From NCBI GenBank assembly GCA_002793435.1, contig PFQF01000039.1, forward strand, positions 1-32,299: a stretch of 32,299 nt of DNA, in the 5' to 3' direction. The DNA is from Candidatus Berkelbacteria bacterium CG_4_10_14_0_2_um_filter_35_9_33_12. Lineage in GTDB: Bacteria > Patescibacteriota > UBA1384 > GWA2-35-9. Within the stretch, counting starts at the first letter, position 1. The number at the start of each line of letters is the position of its first letter. A program made the translations under genes and the position numbers. Positions 8,849 through 16,978 of the stretch are shown piece after piece. Under the pieces are notes generated by a model, which was given only the letters and a program-made list of their open reading frames with translations, was not told the DNA's origin and did no database searches.

Positions 8849-9628
8849 ATGAAGATTTTATTTATAGGTGATATTGTGGGACAAACTGGAAGGGATATTT
8901 TAAAGACTCAATTAAAGTCTATTAAAAAAAATAATAAAATTGATTTTGTGATTGCGAATGGAGAAAATTCGGCTCATGGATCAGGAATTACTGAAAAAAT
9001 ACTTCGAGAAATAATTGATTCAGGGGTTGATGTAATTACTTCGGGCAACCATATATTTAAAAAAAAAGAAGCCATTGATTTAGTTAATAAAAAAGAGAAT
9101 CACTTGATTATTCCGGCTAATTATCCCGAGAAAATAAAAGCTAATCGTACAATAGAAAAGGTTATAGATGGGCAGAAAGTCGTTGTCATAAATTTAATGG
9201 GTAGAGTTTTTATGAAAGAGGGTTTGGACTGTCCATTCCAAAAAATCGATAATTTATTGACTAAAATATCATATAACGCTATAATTGTGGTTGATTTTCA
9301 TGGTGAAGTAACTTCTGAAAAGAGAGCTTTTGGTTTTTATACGGATGGAAAAGTTACCGCTGTGATAGGAAGCCACACTCATGTGCAAACATCGGATAGT
9401 GAAATTTTACCCAAGGGCACAGCTTACATTACAGATGCAGGGATGACGGGTTCTGTTAATTCGATTTTAGGCGATAAAAAGGAATCGATTATCAATAGTT
9501 TTTTGACTGGATTACCGTTTAAATTAGAACCAGAAGATCACCCGGCAAAATTGGAAGGGGTGATTATTGATATAGACGATAATACTTTAAAAGCCGAAAA
9601 TATTGAAACTATAAGAGTATTTGAATAA
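8849..9628 (+). CDS. ymdB: YmdB-family metallophosphoesterase
   Basis: This 259-residue protein has the calcineurin-like motifs of the YmdB family: MKILFIGDIVGQTGR, FVIANGENSAHGSGIT, DVITSGNHIF, VDFHGEVTSEK and GSHTHVQTSD. Bacillus YmdB hydrolyses cyclic nucleotides such as 2',3'-cAMP and affects gene expression partly through RNase Y. It starts three bases after rny. A role in RNA-derived nucleotide handling is inferred from this pairing. Confidence 0.92.
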   Translation: MKILFIGDIVGQTGRDILKTQLKSIKKNNKIDFVIANGENSAHGSGITEKILREIIDSGVDVITSGNHIFKKKEAIDLVNKKENHLIIPANYPEKIKANRTIEKVIDGQKVVVINLMGRVFMKEGLDCPFQKIDNLLTKISYNAIIVVDFHGEVTSEKRAFGFYTDGKVTAVIGSHTHVQTSDSEILPKGTAYITDAGMTGSVNSILGDKKESIINSFLTGLPFKLEPEDHPAKLEGVIIDIDDNTLKAENIETIRVFE

Positions 9629-9705
9629 CATTTCTTTAAAAAGGGAAAAATATCTGAAGACTAACGATGGTTATATGGATATTTATAAAAGAATTAGCGA
9701 ATAAC

Positions 9706-9795
9706 GGTGGGGTGCCGGAGTGGATGAACGGGACAGTCTCGAAAACTGTTGAACATGCAAATGTTTCGTGAGTTCGAATCTCACTCCCACCGCCA
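9706..9795 (+). tRNA. tRNA-Ser(CGA)
   Basis: Class II tRNA with acceptor GGTGGGG/TCCCACC, anticodon stem ACAGT/ACTGT, loop CTCGAAA (anticodon CGA), a long variable arm, T-loop TTCGAAT and an encoded CCA. Confidence 0.94.
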
Positions 9796-9805
9796 AAATA
9801 ATTAT

Positions 9806-9881
9806 GCCCTCGTAGCTCAGTAGATAGAGCGGTTCCGTCCTAAGGAAAGGGTCGTGGGTGCAAATCCTACCGAGGGCACCA
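9806..9881 (+). tRNA. tRNA-Arg(CCT), atypical elbow
   Basis: Acceptor GCCCTCG/CGAGGGC is perfect and CCA is encoded. The anticodon arm GTTCC/GGAAA has a G-A mismatch at its outer pair; loop GTCCTAA gives anticodon CCT. The T-loop reads TGCAAAT instead of TTCxAAT, and the D-loop carries G-A where G18-G19 normally occur. The usual 18-55 and 19-56 elbow contacts are therefore altered. It may be functional but relaxed, or decaying. Confidence 0.85.
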
Positions 9882-9882
9882 A

Positions 9883-9959
9883 CGGGGATTGGCTCAGCTT
9901 GGTAGAGCGCATCGTTCGGGACGATGAGGTCGTCAGTTCGAATCTGGCATCCCCGACCA
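9883..9959 (+). tRNA. tRNA-Pro(CGG)
   Basis: Acceptor CGGGGAT/ATCCCCG, anticodon stem CATCG/CGATG, loop TTCGGGA (anticodon CGG), T-loop TTCGAAT, encoded CCA. Confidence 0.94.
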
Positions 9960-10003
9960 GACTAGTGTAAAATAAATTAAATTGTGTTATTATTATCGAT
10001 AAT

Positions 10004-11023
10004 ATGAATAAAATAAACATAGTTGATGTTTCTTGGATGACTTATATTCGGCTAGTAATAGTACTTGCCGGACTTTGGTTATTGTGGGTAATAAAAGATA
10101 TATTATTTATTTTATTGTTAGTATTAATCATTGTTGCAGTCATCTCACCCGTTGTTAATAAACTTTCAAAAAAAATACCCAGATTATTAGCTATAATATT
10201 AGTTTATTTATTGATGGTAATTTTGTTAGGTTTATTTTCTTATCTGATTTTTCCACCACTGGTTACAGAAGTAAAAGAGCTATCCAAACAACTACCCGAT
10301 TTGGCTTTAATTAATTCTCCTGAATATGTCACATTAAAAGCGGTAATAGTTTCATCTCAAGAAGGATTAGTTTCACTTGCAAAAGAACTAACCAATTTTT
10401 CAAGCCGAATTTATTCAACGACCTTAGGATTTTTTGGCGGGATTATTACCGTTATTACAGTCATTATTTTATCTTTTTATTTATTAATTGAAGAACACGG
10501 AGCAAGAAATTTTATTAAACAACATCTGCCAATTGAGAACAGGGAAACTACTGTTGAGATTTTGCGTCGGGTCGTTTACAAAATTGGTTCATGGATAAAA
10601 GCACAATTATGGCTTGGGTTAATTGTTGGCTTGTTAAATTTTGTTGGTTTGTTAATTATTGGTCTTCCATACGCAATTTCATTAGCAATTTGGACAGCTG
10701 TAACCGAATTAATCCCGTATGTTGGTCCTGTTCTAGGAGGAATACCGACAGTCATAGTTGCATTTCTTTTTTTTCCAGCTGAGCCCATAAAATGGGTACT
10801 AATAATAATTTGGTTCACTGCAGTTCAGCAACTTGAAGCTCAGTTTTTAGTACCTAAAATAATGCAAAAAGTTATTGGTTTATCACCAGTTATAATTATT
10901 TTATCAATTTTGGTTGGAGGAAAAATTGCTGGATTAATGGGAGTAATTTTAGCTATTCCAACAGCTGCAATTATATCAGTATTGATACAAGAATATCCTA
11001 AAATTAGAAAAGAACTAAAGTAA
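10004..11023 (+). CDS. AI-2E family (PerM-type) transporter
   Basis: The 339-residue membrane protein has about eight hydrophobic segments arranged as in the AI-2E/PerM family: two near the N-terminus, an extracytoplasmic amphipathic stretch (about residues 85-135), then a helical cluster to the end. Typical family features are WTAVTELIPYVGPVLGGIP and the closing IIILSILVGGKIAGLMGVILAIPTAA. Substrates in this family vary (autoinducer-2, ions, osmolytes) and cannot be read here. TATTAT at 9991-9996 lies seven bases before the ATG, suggesting a leaderless or nearly leaderless transcript. Confidence 0.88.
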   Translation: MNKINIVDVSWMTYIRLVIVLAGLWLLWVIKDILFILLLVLIIVAVISPVVNKLSKKIPRLLAIILVYLLMVILLGLFSYLIFPPLVTEVKELSKQLPDLALINSPEYVTLKAVIVSSQEGLVSLAKELTNFSSRIYSTTLGFFGGIITVITVIILSFYLLIEEHGARNFIKQHLPIENRETTVEILRRVVYKIGSWIKAQLWLGLIVGLLNFVGLLIIGLPYAISLAIWTAVTELIPYVGPVLGGIPTVIVAFLFFPAEPIKWVLIIIWFTAVQQLEAQFLVPKIMQKVIGLSPVIIILSILVGGKIAGLMGVILAIPTAAIISVLIQEYPKIRKELK

Positions 11024-11030
11024 GTTTATA

Positions 11031-11059
11031 TTGACACAAGAAGAATAATGTTGTATTAT
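11031..11059 (+). promoter_or_regulatory. Promoter of ssrA
   Basis: TTGACA (11031-11036) is separated by 17 bases from TATTAT (11054-11059). The predicted start is close to the first base of tmRNA at 11071. It is one of the best promoter matches in the window, as expected for an abundant RNA. Confidence 0.8.
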
Positions 11060-11070
11060 TAGTTTGTTTT

Positions 11071-11411
11071 GGGGTCATTTAGATTCGACTGGAAGAATGA
11101 TGACTATAGTTCAAGTAGAGGATGTTTGTTACCTCTTAAATAATCAAACACAGTTGATAATTGCCAACTTATATAATAAGGTTAAAACCGCTTTTAGTGG
11201 TCTAAAACCAGCATTAGCTTTTGCTTAAATTTTAAGCAAGCGGGTTATTGAAAGTGTTAATCGTCCAATTTCAAATAACCCTCATATTGACGATTTATAG
11301 CTAATAAGGTAGCTTTAGTAATTAGCTGAAAAAACGAAAGTATCACATAAACTTGTCAACCTATTTTCAAAAGCTTTCAGGACGGGGGTTCAAATCCCCC
11401 TGACTCCACCA
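11071..11411 (+). ncRNA. ssrA: tmRNA
   Basis: The 5' end GGGGTCATTTAGATTCGACTGG and the 3' end GGTTCAAATCC...TGACTCCACCA form the tRNA-like domain (acceptor GGGGTCA/TGACTCC). The tag frame resumes at GCC 11163 and ends at TAA 11226-11228. It encodes A-N-L-Y-N-K-V-K-T-A, then F-S-G-L-K-P, then A-L-A-F-A: 21 residues with a hydrophobic tail of the type recognised by ClpXP-like proteases. A hairpin (GCTTAA / TTAAGC) covers the tag stop. Its partner SmpB is encoded at 12385-12807 on the other strand. Confidence 0.96.
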
Positions 11412-11499
11412 CGACATATCAACTTAATCATTTTTACATATTGTCCGCCTGTTATGACAGATAGTGTCGGGCAGGTAAGTGTGCAAGGTCGGTATATTC

Positions 11500-11528
11500 T
11501 TGACAAAATGTAAAGTTTACTTTACAAT
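11500..11528 (+). promoter_or_regulatory. Promoter with embedded palindromic operator for the HTH-Hsp20 gene
   Basis: TTGACA (11500-11505) and TACAAT (11523-11528) are spaced by 17 bases. Between them, and overlapping the -10, lies the inverted repeat TGTAAAG-TTTA-CTTTACA (11509-11526). The ATG at 11535 is six bases after the -10, so the transcript should begin at or near the start codon. The layout fits autorepression by the encoded HTH domain (inference). Confidence 0.7.
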
Positions 11529-11534
11529 TATAGT

Positions 11535-12233
11535 ATGGAAATAGAAATTTATTGTCAAAACCTACGTGATTTTAGAAAAAATTGTAAACTTTCACAAGAA
11601 AAATTAGCTGATATCTTAGGAGTTTCAAGACAGACTATATTTTCTCTAGAAACCGGAAAATCAATTCCGTCTTTAGATCTAGCTCATAAAATATCTAGTC
11701 TATTTGATACTGCTATTGATCAATTGTTTTTTAATCAGACAAAAGATACTGAGGTCGACAGTAATCAATATAAATTAATTGGAGATAGTATGGAAAGAGA
11801 ATTAATGCCTCTTTCACCTTTTCATGGGTTAGGAGATCTTCATCGTGAAATCGATCGATTTTTTAATGAATCTTTCACCGTTAGTCGTGGGTCAAGTCAG
11901 ATATTGCCAGCTTTAAATGTGTCTGAAAATGAAAATAATTACTCTATCGAATTGGCAATTCCTGGATACAATAATGATGATATTGATATTGAGGTTTATG
12001 AAGATTACTTAACAATTAAAGGTGAGAGAAAAGTTAAGGATGTCGAAAAAGAAAAGGGTTATGTAAGAAGAGAATTTGCGCACAATCAATTTGAAAGAAG
12101 TGTTTCATTCCTCCAAAAAATTGATAGTGAAAACACACAAGCAAAATTGGAAAGTGGAATTCTTGAAATAATAGCTCCAAAAGTAACTCCAGTAAAGCCA
12201 AAAGTTAAAACTCTTAAACCAATTAAAAAATAA
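11535..12233 (+). CDS. XRE-type HTH fused to an Hsp20/alpha-crystallin domain
   Basis: In this 232-residue protein, residues about 8-65 form an XRE/Cro HTH (NLRDFRKNCKLSQEKLA, then GVSRQTIFSLETGKSIPSL). A linker follows (about 66-105), then a small heat-shock protein domain (about 108-215). The Hsp20 part starts with a DLHREIDRFFNE-like segment. It includes LPALNVSENENNYSIELAIPG, TIKGERK and RREF...FERSVSFLQKI, and SGILEIIAPK marks the last conserved strand, followed by a Lys/Pro tail. Hsp20 proteins hold unfolding clients without ATP; the HTH should bind DNA. The combination suggests a repressor that senses unfolded protein. A palindrome lies inside its own promoter. It sits between ssrA and smpB. 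Confidence 0.85.
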   Translation: MEIEIYCQNLRDFRKNCKLSQEKLADILGVSRQTIFSLETGKSIPSLDLAHKISSLFDTAIDQLFFNQTKDTEVDSNQYKLIGDSMERELMPLSPFHGLGDLHREIDRFFNESFTVSRGSSQILPALNVSENENNYSIELAIPGYNNDDIDIEVYEDYLTIKGERKVKDVEKEKGYVRREFAHNQFERSVSFLQKIDSENTQAKLESGILEIIAPKVTPVKPKVKTLKPIKK

Positions 12234-12271
12234 ATTGCGCACAAACAACTTTCTAAATATAGTAAGTTATT

Positions 12272-12348
12272 TGGTGGACGATACTGGGTTCGAACCAGTG
12301 ACCTTCACAACGTCAATGTGACGCTCTAACCAACTGAGCTAATCGTCC
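12272..12348 (-). tRNA. tRNA-Val(GAC)
   Basis: Minus strand: acceptor GGACGAT/ATCGTCC, anticodon stem TCACA/TGTGA, loop TTGACGT (anticodon GAC), T-loop TTCGAAC, encoded CCA. Confidence 0.95.
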
Positions 12349-12384
12349 CGTATAAAGATAATATAGCAATTATTGTTAAATATT

Positions 12385-12807
12385 TCAAATGTTTCTAATC
12401 CGTTTATTTTCTTCTTTTTCTCTGATTTTTTTTCGTTTATCAAATTTTTTCAATCCTTTTGCAACTGCAAATTCAAGTTTCAAAATGTTCCGTTTGAAAT
12501 ATAATTTTAATGGTACAAGTGTAAAATTCTTTTCTTGCACTTTTCCAATTAATTTATTTATTTCCTGTCTATTCAAAAGTAACTTGATAGATCGGATATT
12601 TTCTTTATTTCCAAAATCACTCCCAATTAAAAATATCTCAGGATTAATATTTTGGTGATAGAGTAATTTAATATAGGCTGTAGAAATATTGACTTTTTTA
12701 TTTCGGGCAGATTTTACTTCAATCCCAGATAAAACTAAACCAGCTTCGAATTTATCATATAATTGATATAAAAAACCTACTTTTTTGTTTTGTGAAACTA
12801 TTTTCAT
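12385..12807 (-). CDS. smpB: SsrA-binding protein
   Basis: The 140-residue protein binds the tRNA-like end of tmRNA and brings it to stalled ribosomes. Family features: N-terminal KIVSQNKKVGFLYQLYDKFEAGLVLSGIEVKSAR, the central IFLIGSDF, LLLNRQEINKLIGKVQEKNFTLVPLKLYFK, and the basic tail KKFDKRKKIREKEENKR. ATG 12807 is preferred to an upstream in-frame ATG because SmpB proteins begin here and a promoter TTGCTA-N17-TATAAT ends six bases before it. The TGA stop is followed in frame by TAA three codons later. Confidence 0.94.
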   Translation of the reverse strand: MKIVSQNKKVGFLYQLYDKFEAGLVLSGIEVKSARNKKVNISTAYIKLLYHQNINPEIFLIGSDFGNKENIRSIKLLLNRQEINKLIGKVQEKNFTLVPLKLYFKRNILKLEFAVAKGLKKFDKRKKIREKEENKRIRNI

Positions 12808-12813
12808 AATTAA

Positions 12814-12842
12814 ATTATACTGGTAGACTGCGTGAATAGCAA
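12814..12842 (-). promoter_or_regulatory. smpB promoter, leaderless geometry
   Basis: On the minus strand TTGCTA (12842-12837) and TATAAT (12819-12814) are 17 bases apart. The smpB ATG begins six bases after the -10, so no room remains for a Shine-Dalgarno. Confidence 0.7.
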
Positions 12843-12885
12843 AATATTTGAGATTCAAATCCAATAGTGGTAATATTTATACATA

Positions 12886-14604
12886 ATGCAAAATATAAAT
12901 ATTGAAAAAATAAGACATTCATTAGCTCATATTTTAGCTGAAAGTGTTATAGATCTTTATCCAGAAGTTGAAGTTGCTATCGGTCCTGTTGTAGAAAATG
13001 GTTTTTATTATGATATTGATTTTAAAAACGAAAATATAAGTGTTGAAGATTTACAAAAAATTGAAACAAAAATGGTTGAAATTATCCAAAAAAAAAGAAA
13101 GTTTATTAAAAAACGGATTAGCCAGGGTGAAGCAAAAAAAATATTTTCAAAAAATAGATATAAATTAGAGTTAATCAAAGAAATCGAAGAAAAAAAATTA
13201 ACAATTTATCGTAGTGAAGGAGGAAATTTTATTGATCTATGCAAAGGTCCGCATATTGCGGACACAGACGAAATCGATGTTAAATCTTTTAAACTAACAA
13301 AATTAGCTGGAGCGTATTGGCGGGGGAGTGAAAATAATAAAATGTTAACTCGAATTTATGGTGTAGCCTTTGAAACTCCCGATGAATTAAAAATATATCT
13401 TGAAAATCAAGAAAAATTGTCTGGGTTGGACCATAAAACAATTGGGCAACAAATGGATCTTTTCTTTTTTGACCCAACTGCTCCCGGTATGGCATATTGG
13501 ACTGATAAGGGATTGAAAATTATTAATCAACTAATTGAATATTGGAGGAATACCCATGAAGCACTTGGTTATAAAGAATATCGCACACCATTGATAAATA
13601 AAAAAGAACTTTATGTAAAATCAGGACATTGGGATCATTACAATCAACATATGTTTATAGCAAATACTAAAGAAAAAGAAATTTATGGGTTAAAACCGAT
13701 GAATTGTCCCAATGCAATGATTGTTTACAAACATAAAATTAGAAGTTACAAAGATTTACCATTAAAAATATCGGATACTGACACATTACATCGATTAGAA
13801 AAATCAGGTACATTAAATGGCTTATTAAGAGTTAGAGAATTTAGTCAAGACGATGCGCATATATTTATTAGTTGTGATAATATAGAAAGTCAATATCTAG
13901 AATTGATTGGTCTAGTTGAAAAATTTTATAAATTGTTTGATATAGATTATTCATTTAGATTAGGAACTCGACCTGATAAATTTATAGGTAATAAAGAAGA
14001 TTGGAAAAAATCCGAGAATATTTTAGTTAAAGTATTAAAAAAATCAGGTAAAAATTATGATATTTTAGTTGGCGATGGAGCTTTTTATGGACCTAAAATT
14101 GATATTTTAATGAATGATAACTATGGACGAAGTTGACAAACCGGTACATTACAGCTAGATTTTCAAATTCCAAAAAACTTTGATCTTAAATATACTGACA
14201 AAGATGGTTTAGAAAAAACACCGGTCGTTATTCATCGAGTTATTTATGGGTCATTAGAAAGATTTATTGGTATATTGTTAGAACATACTAAGGGTGAATT
14301 ACCGATCTGGATTTCACCGGTGCAAATACGCCTTTTACCGATCTCTGAAAAATTCATCAATGAAACAGAAGTAATATTGAGTCAATTGAAAGAAAATAAT
14401 ATTCGAGCAGAAATTGATAATAGAAATTTAACACTTTCAAAAAAAATAAAATTTTCACAAAATGAAAAAATTCCGTATATGGCAGTTATCGGTAGAAGAG
14501 AGATTGATAGTTTAACGATGACAGTCAGAAAATATAATGAAAAAGAGTTAAAAAGTGTTTCTATTAATGATTTTGTAAAAATAATTAAAAAAGCGACTCC
14601 ATAA
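12886..14604 (+). CDS. thrS: Threonyl-tRNA synthetase with an in-frame TGA at a conserved Trp
   Basis: The frame would encode 572 residues if TGA 14134-14136 (codon 417) were read through. It lacks the N-terminal TGS domain and begins at the editing domain (HSLAHILAES, later CKGPH). The catalytic core has GLKPMNCPN (zinc Cys), the motif 2 region SGTLNGLLRVREFSQDDAHIF (zinc His), and GPKIDI. Next comes G-R-S-TGA-Q-T-G-T-L-Q-L-D-F where other ThrRS have W-Q-C/T-G-T-x-Q-L-D-F. After the TGA the frame continues with VIHRVIYGSLERFIGILLE (third zinc His, motif 3) and the anticodon-binding domain. Stopping at the TGA would remove essential parts. Other Trp codons in the gene are TGG. It is divergent from smpB. 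Confidence 0.9.
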
Positions 14605-14615
14605 GAGTAAATATT

Positions 14616-16949
14616 ATGATAATACAAAGGGAATTTGTAAAAAAAGGTTTAAGTCTTTTATGGGTAGTTGTAATTAGTAGTGTATTTTTTTTAGTTATCA
14701 ATAAGAATAGACCAAAATCAGATACAAATACCACTCGATCAAAAGAATTTGGAGTTGTGCTAAAAGAAAATAACCACACGGATAAAATTGCCGATCTAGG
14801 AGTAAAATATACTTTGTTTTCATATCCAGTTGAGTGGAAAGCATATGATGAAGATACTAGTAATTGTTACGCAAACCTTAATTCAAGCAACGGTCTGTTA
14901 TCGGTTAGTAACAAGATAATTATAAGTTTGTCAACCGGTTTTGGCTGGTCAAAAGTTGAGAACATAAATGGTCTTTATGATCCAAAGAAGTTATCTATGC
15001 CAAAAAATGAACATTTTTCTCAATTTGAAAATTTTATTAAAGATAGTTTTGTAAATACTGATGTAAACACCGAATACATAACTTATTCTGGAAAAATTGA
15101 TGATCCAGAAACTTCTTTGATCACCGGTGATGGTTGGGAAAAAATCTATGAAACATTAGGAAATAATTTTAATCGAAATGGAAAATCTTACACAACTGGA
15201 GGAATAGAACTAAAGTCGTTAGTATTATTCAGAGTATACGATCTATACCAAGCTGGATACAATGATGAAGCTTTTCAATTAGCAAGAATAGTTTTTGAAA
15301 ACTCAAATGACGCATATTATCGTAATTTGATAAATTACACAGACCAGATATCATTTTATTCAAAAATAACAACTGATGCAAAATCAAAATTTATCATTGA
15401 TATAATCGGTAAAGTTTTTTCAAACCAAAATAGAAATTATTATCAAGCCGTAAAAATCTATGATGATGATAATTATAATAACTACACTAGTTACAAAACT
15501 GCTCTTAACGAAGCATATAAAGTTATTAATCCAGATGGTTTAAATAATAAAGAGATAATTTATATTAAATCAAACGGTGCAATGGCAAACGATACATTAA
15601 AATCTGAAAATCAATTGGCTTATAATATGGTCAAAAATATAACCGCAATTTCTAGCAAAAACTCATCTAAAAATATAATCTGGAATTTACTTAAAGATAA
15701 TCAAAACAGTAGTGACGGTAACGATAATAGAAACGGGTTAATAGCTGAAAATGGAAGAGAAAAACCAATTTATTATGCCTTTAAAAATATAAATAATTTT
15801 CTATCTGGTAAAAAATTTGATTCAATAATTAAAGAAACAAATGATTCAGTAATATACAAATTTACTGATAATAATGAAAATATTTGGGTAGGATGGTCGG
15901 ATACAAATGAATCATTTAGCATTGCAACCAATGCAGAAAATTTAAAATCTGCTAATTTATTAAACGATAATGCTAGAAATTCGGCTCAAGTATTAACAAA
16001 AAACAATTATCTGTATAATATTTCCTTAACTAGTACTCCAGTTATTATTTTTGGAGATAAAAATAGTTCAAGCACATTGACAGCCGATATCACGGCTGTT
16101 CCAACTCAAATCAGAAGAGGGCAGTCGATTGCTTTATCTTGGTCTTCTGCGGGAGCAGGGAATTCAAGTCTAAAAATTTGTCAAAATATTGACTTAATTA
16201 ATTGTAATGACACTTTTGGCACAATTGCTCAATCTGGTTCAAGGATTATTCAGCCTCAACAAACACAGACTTATTTAATTGAAATTACTGACGGAGTGAC
16301 TATTGTTTCCGATTCAGTGACAGTGACTGTAACGCCTGATTTAGTAACGACCACAACAACGCAATCAAATTTAACGACTACAGCAACTACCATACAACCC
16401 GATTTAACCACAACCACAACAAAAATAGCTCCGCCACCTCCTCCGCTTCCGCCCAATCAAACAACAACGACATCGGTAATAAATACTACAACTCCAGTTA
16501 CCTCTCCGCCTCCACCCAATCAAACAACAACGACATCGGTAATTACTTTAACAACTCCAGCAACTCCATTTTCAACTACTTCTTCAAGTAGAATAATTAA
16601 TTCAACCACGACCACAACATCTCCGGGTGTGATAATCATTGGAACAAGAACTAGTACTTCAACCACTTCAATAGACAAAAAAGAATCAACTACAACCTCG
16701 TCAACAGTACCGAGTTATCAATTTGGTAATGAAGAACTAGATAAAATTGACTTAGTTTATGATGATATTTATGGCAAAAACATAGATTCCAGCCAACCGA
16801 AACAAGACAATATTTTGACTCAATTGGTCGGAACCGGTAAAAATAAAAAAATAAACATAGTTTTTATTGTTATCGCAATAATTGTGTTATCAGCGATTAG
16901 CGTATTTACATTTAAAAAATACAAAATAAAAAAAGTATCATCAAGCTAA
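14616..16949 (+). CDS. Surface-anchored glycosidase-like protein with Thr/Pro-rich stalk
   Basis: The 777-residue protein has an N-terminal membrane or signal helix (about residues 9-24), a large outer domain, an Ig-like segment (about 490-560), a Thr/Pro/Ser-rich stalk (about 565-690), a C-terminal membrane helix (about 748-767) and a basic tail. In the outer domain, AVKIYDDDNYNNYTSY, KEIIYIKSNGAM and ENGREKPIYYAFKNINNFLSG resemble late strands and the C-terminal beta part of clan GH-A glycoside hydrolases. The expected nucleophile Glu (I-T-E-x-G) appears as K-S-N-G, so activity is doubtful. The stalk contains a near-exact duplication. It follows thrS after 11 bases and may share its transcript. 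The fold assignment is inference. Confidence 0.6.
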   Translation: MIIQREFVKKGLSLLWVVVISSVFFLVINKNRPKSDTNTTRSKEFGVVLKENNHTDKIADLGVKYTLFSYPVEWKAYDEDTSNCYANLNSSNGLLSVSNKIIISLSTGFGWSKVENINGLYDPKKLSMPKNEHFSQFENFIKDSFVNTDVNTEYITYSGKIDDPETSLITGDGWEKIYETLGNNFNRNGKSYTTGGIELKSLVLFRVYDLYQAGYNDEAFQLARIVFENSNDAYYRNLINYTDQISFYSKITTDAKSKFIIDIIGKVFSNQNRNYYQAVKIYDDDNYNNYTSYKTALNEAYKVINPDGLNNKEIIYIKSNGAMANDTLKSENQLAYNMVKNITAISSKNSSKNIIWNLLKDNQNSSDGNDNRNGLIAENGREKPIYYAFKNINNFLSGKKFDSIIKETNDSVIYKFTDNNENIWVGWSDTNESFSIATNAENLKSANLLNDNARNSAQVLTKNNYLYNISLTSTPVIIFGDKNSSSTLTADITAVPTQIRRGQSIALSWSSAGAGNSSLKICQNIDLINCNDTFGTIAQSGSRIIQPQQTQTYLIEITDGVTIVSDSVTVTVTPDLVTTTTTQSNLTTTATTIQPDLTTTTTKIAPPPPPLPPNQTTTTSVINTTTPVTSPPPPNQTTTTSVITLTTPATPFSTTSSSRIINSTTTTTSPGVIIIGTRTSTSTTSIDKKESTTTSSTVPSYQFGNEELDKIDLVYDDIYGKNIDSSQPKQDNILTQLVGTGKNKKINIVFIVIAIIVLSAISVFTFKKYKIKKVSSS
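16452..16543 (+). repeat. Exact 29-bp repeat pair in the stalk of the surface protein
   Basis: A 29-base stretch starting CCCAATCAAACAACAACGAC is identical at 16452-16480 and 16515-16543 (63-base period), encoding P-N-Q-T-T-T-T-S-V-I twice with proline runs before each copy. It is the kind of coding tandem repeat that expands or contracts by slippage or recombination. Confidence 0.85.
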
Positions 16950-16973
16950 ACTAAAGTTTAGTTATTTTTTATT
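16938..16973. terminator. Weak hairpin between convergent genes
   Basis: AACTAAA-G-TTTAGTT followed by ATTTTTTATTT sits just after the stop of the surface protein and just before the end of the convergent rplY. The stem is AT-rich, so termination may be weak. Confidence 0.45.
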
Positions 16974-16978
16974 TGAGT

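Noticed and set aside
11440-11480. Terminator or conserved RNA element after tmRNA
   Set aside because: The GC-rich stretch (CCGCCTG ... CGGGCAGG) does not pair well and lacks a T tract.
14134-14136. Selenocysteine at the thrS UGA
   Set aside because: The position is a conserved Trp, not a redox Cys, and no clear SECIS-like hairpin directly follows.
12886-14604. Genome-wide reassignment of UGA to Trp (or Gly)
   Set aside because: UGA ends rpmI at the normal L35 length, ends smpB and the S1-like gene, and UGG is the Trp codon in tgt, thrS and others. Only one conserved-position UGA is seen.
14275-14604. Separate gene for a ThrRS C-terminal part starting at TTG 14275
   Set aside because: The frame is continuous with thrS, the region from the TGA to 14275 is also conserved ThrRS, and no ribosome binding site precedes the TTG.
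16271-16456. Antisense Val/Gly-rich ORF in the stalk region of the surface protein
   Set aside because: It is only the complement of the Thr/Pro-coding repeats.
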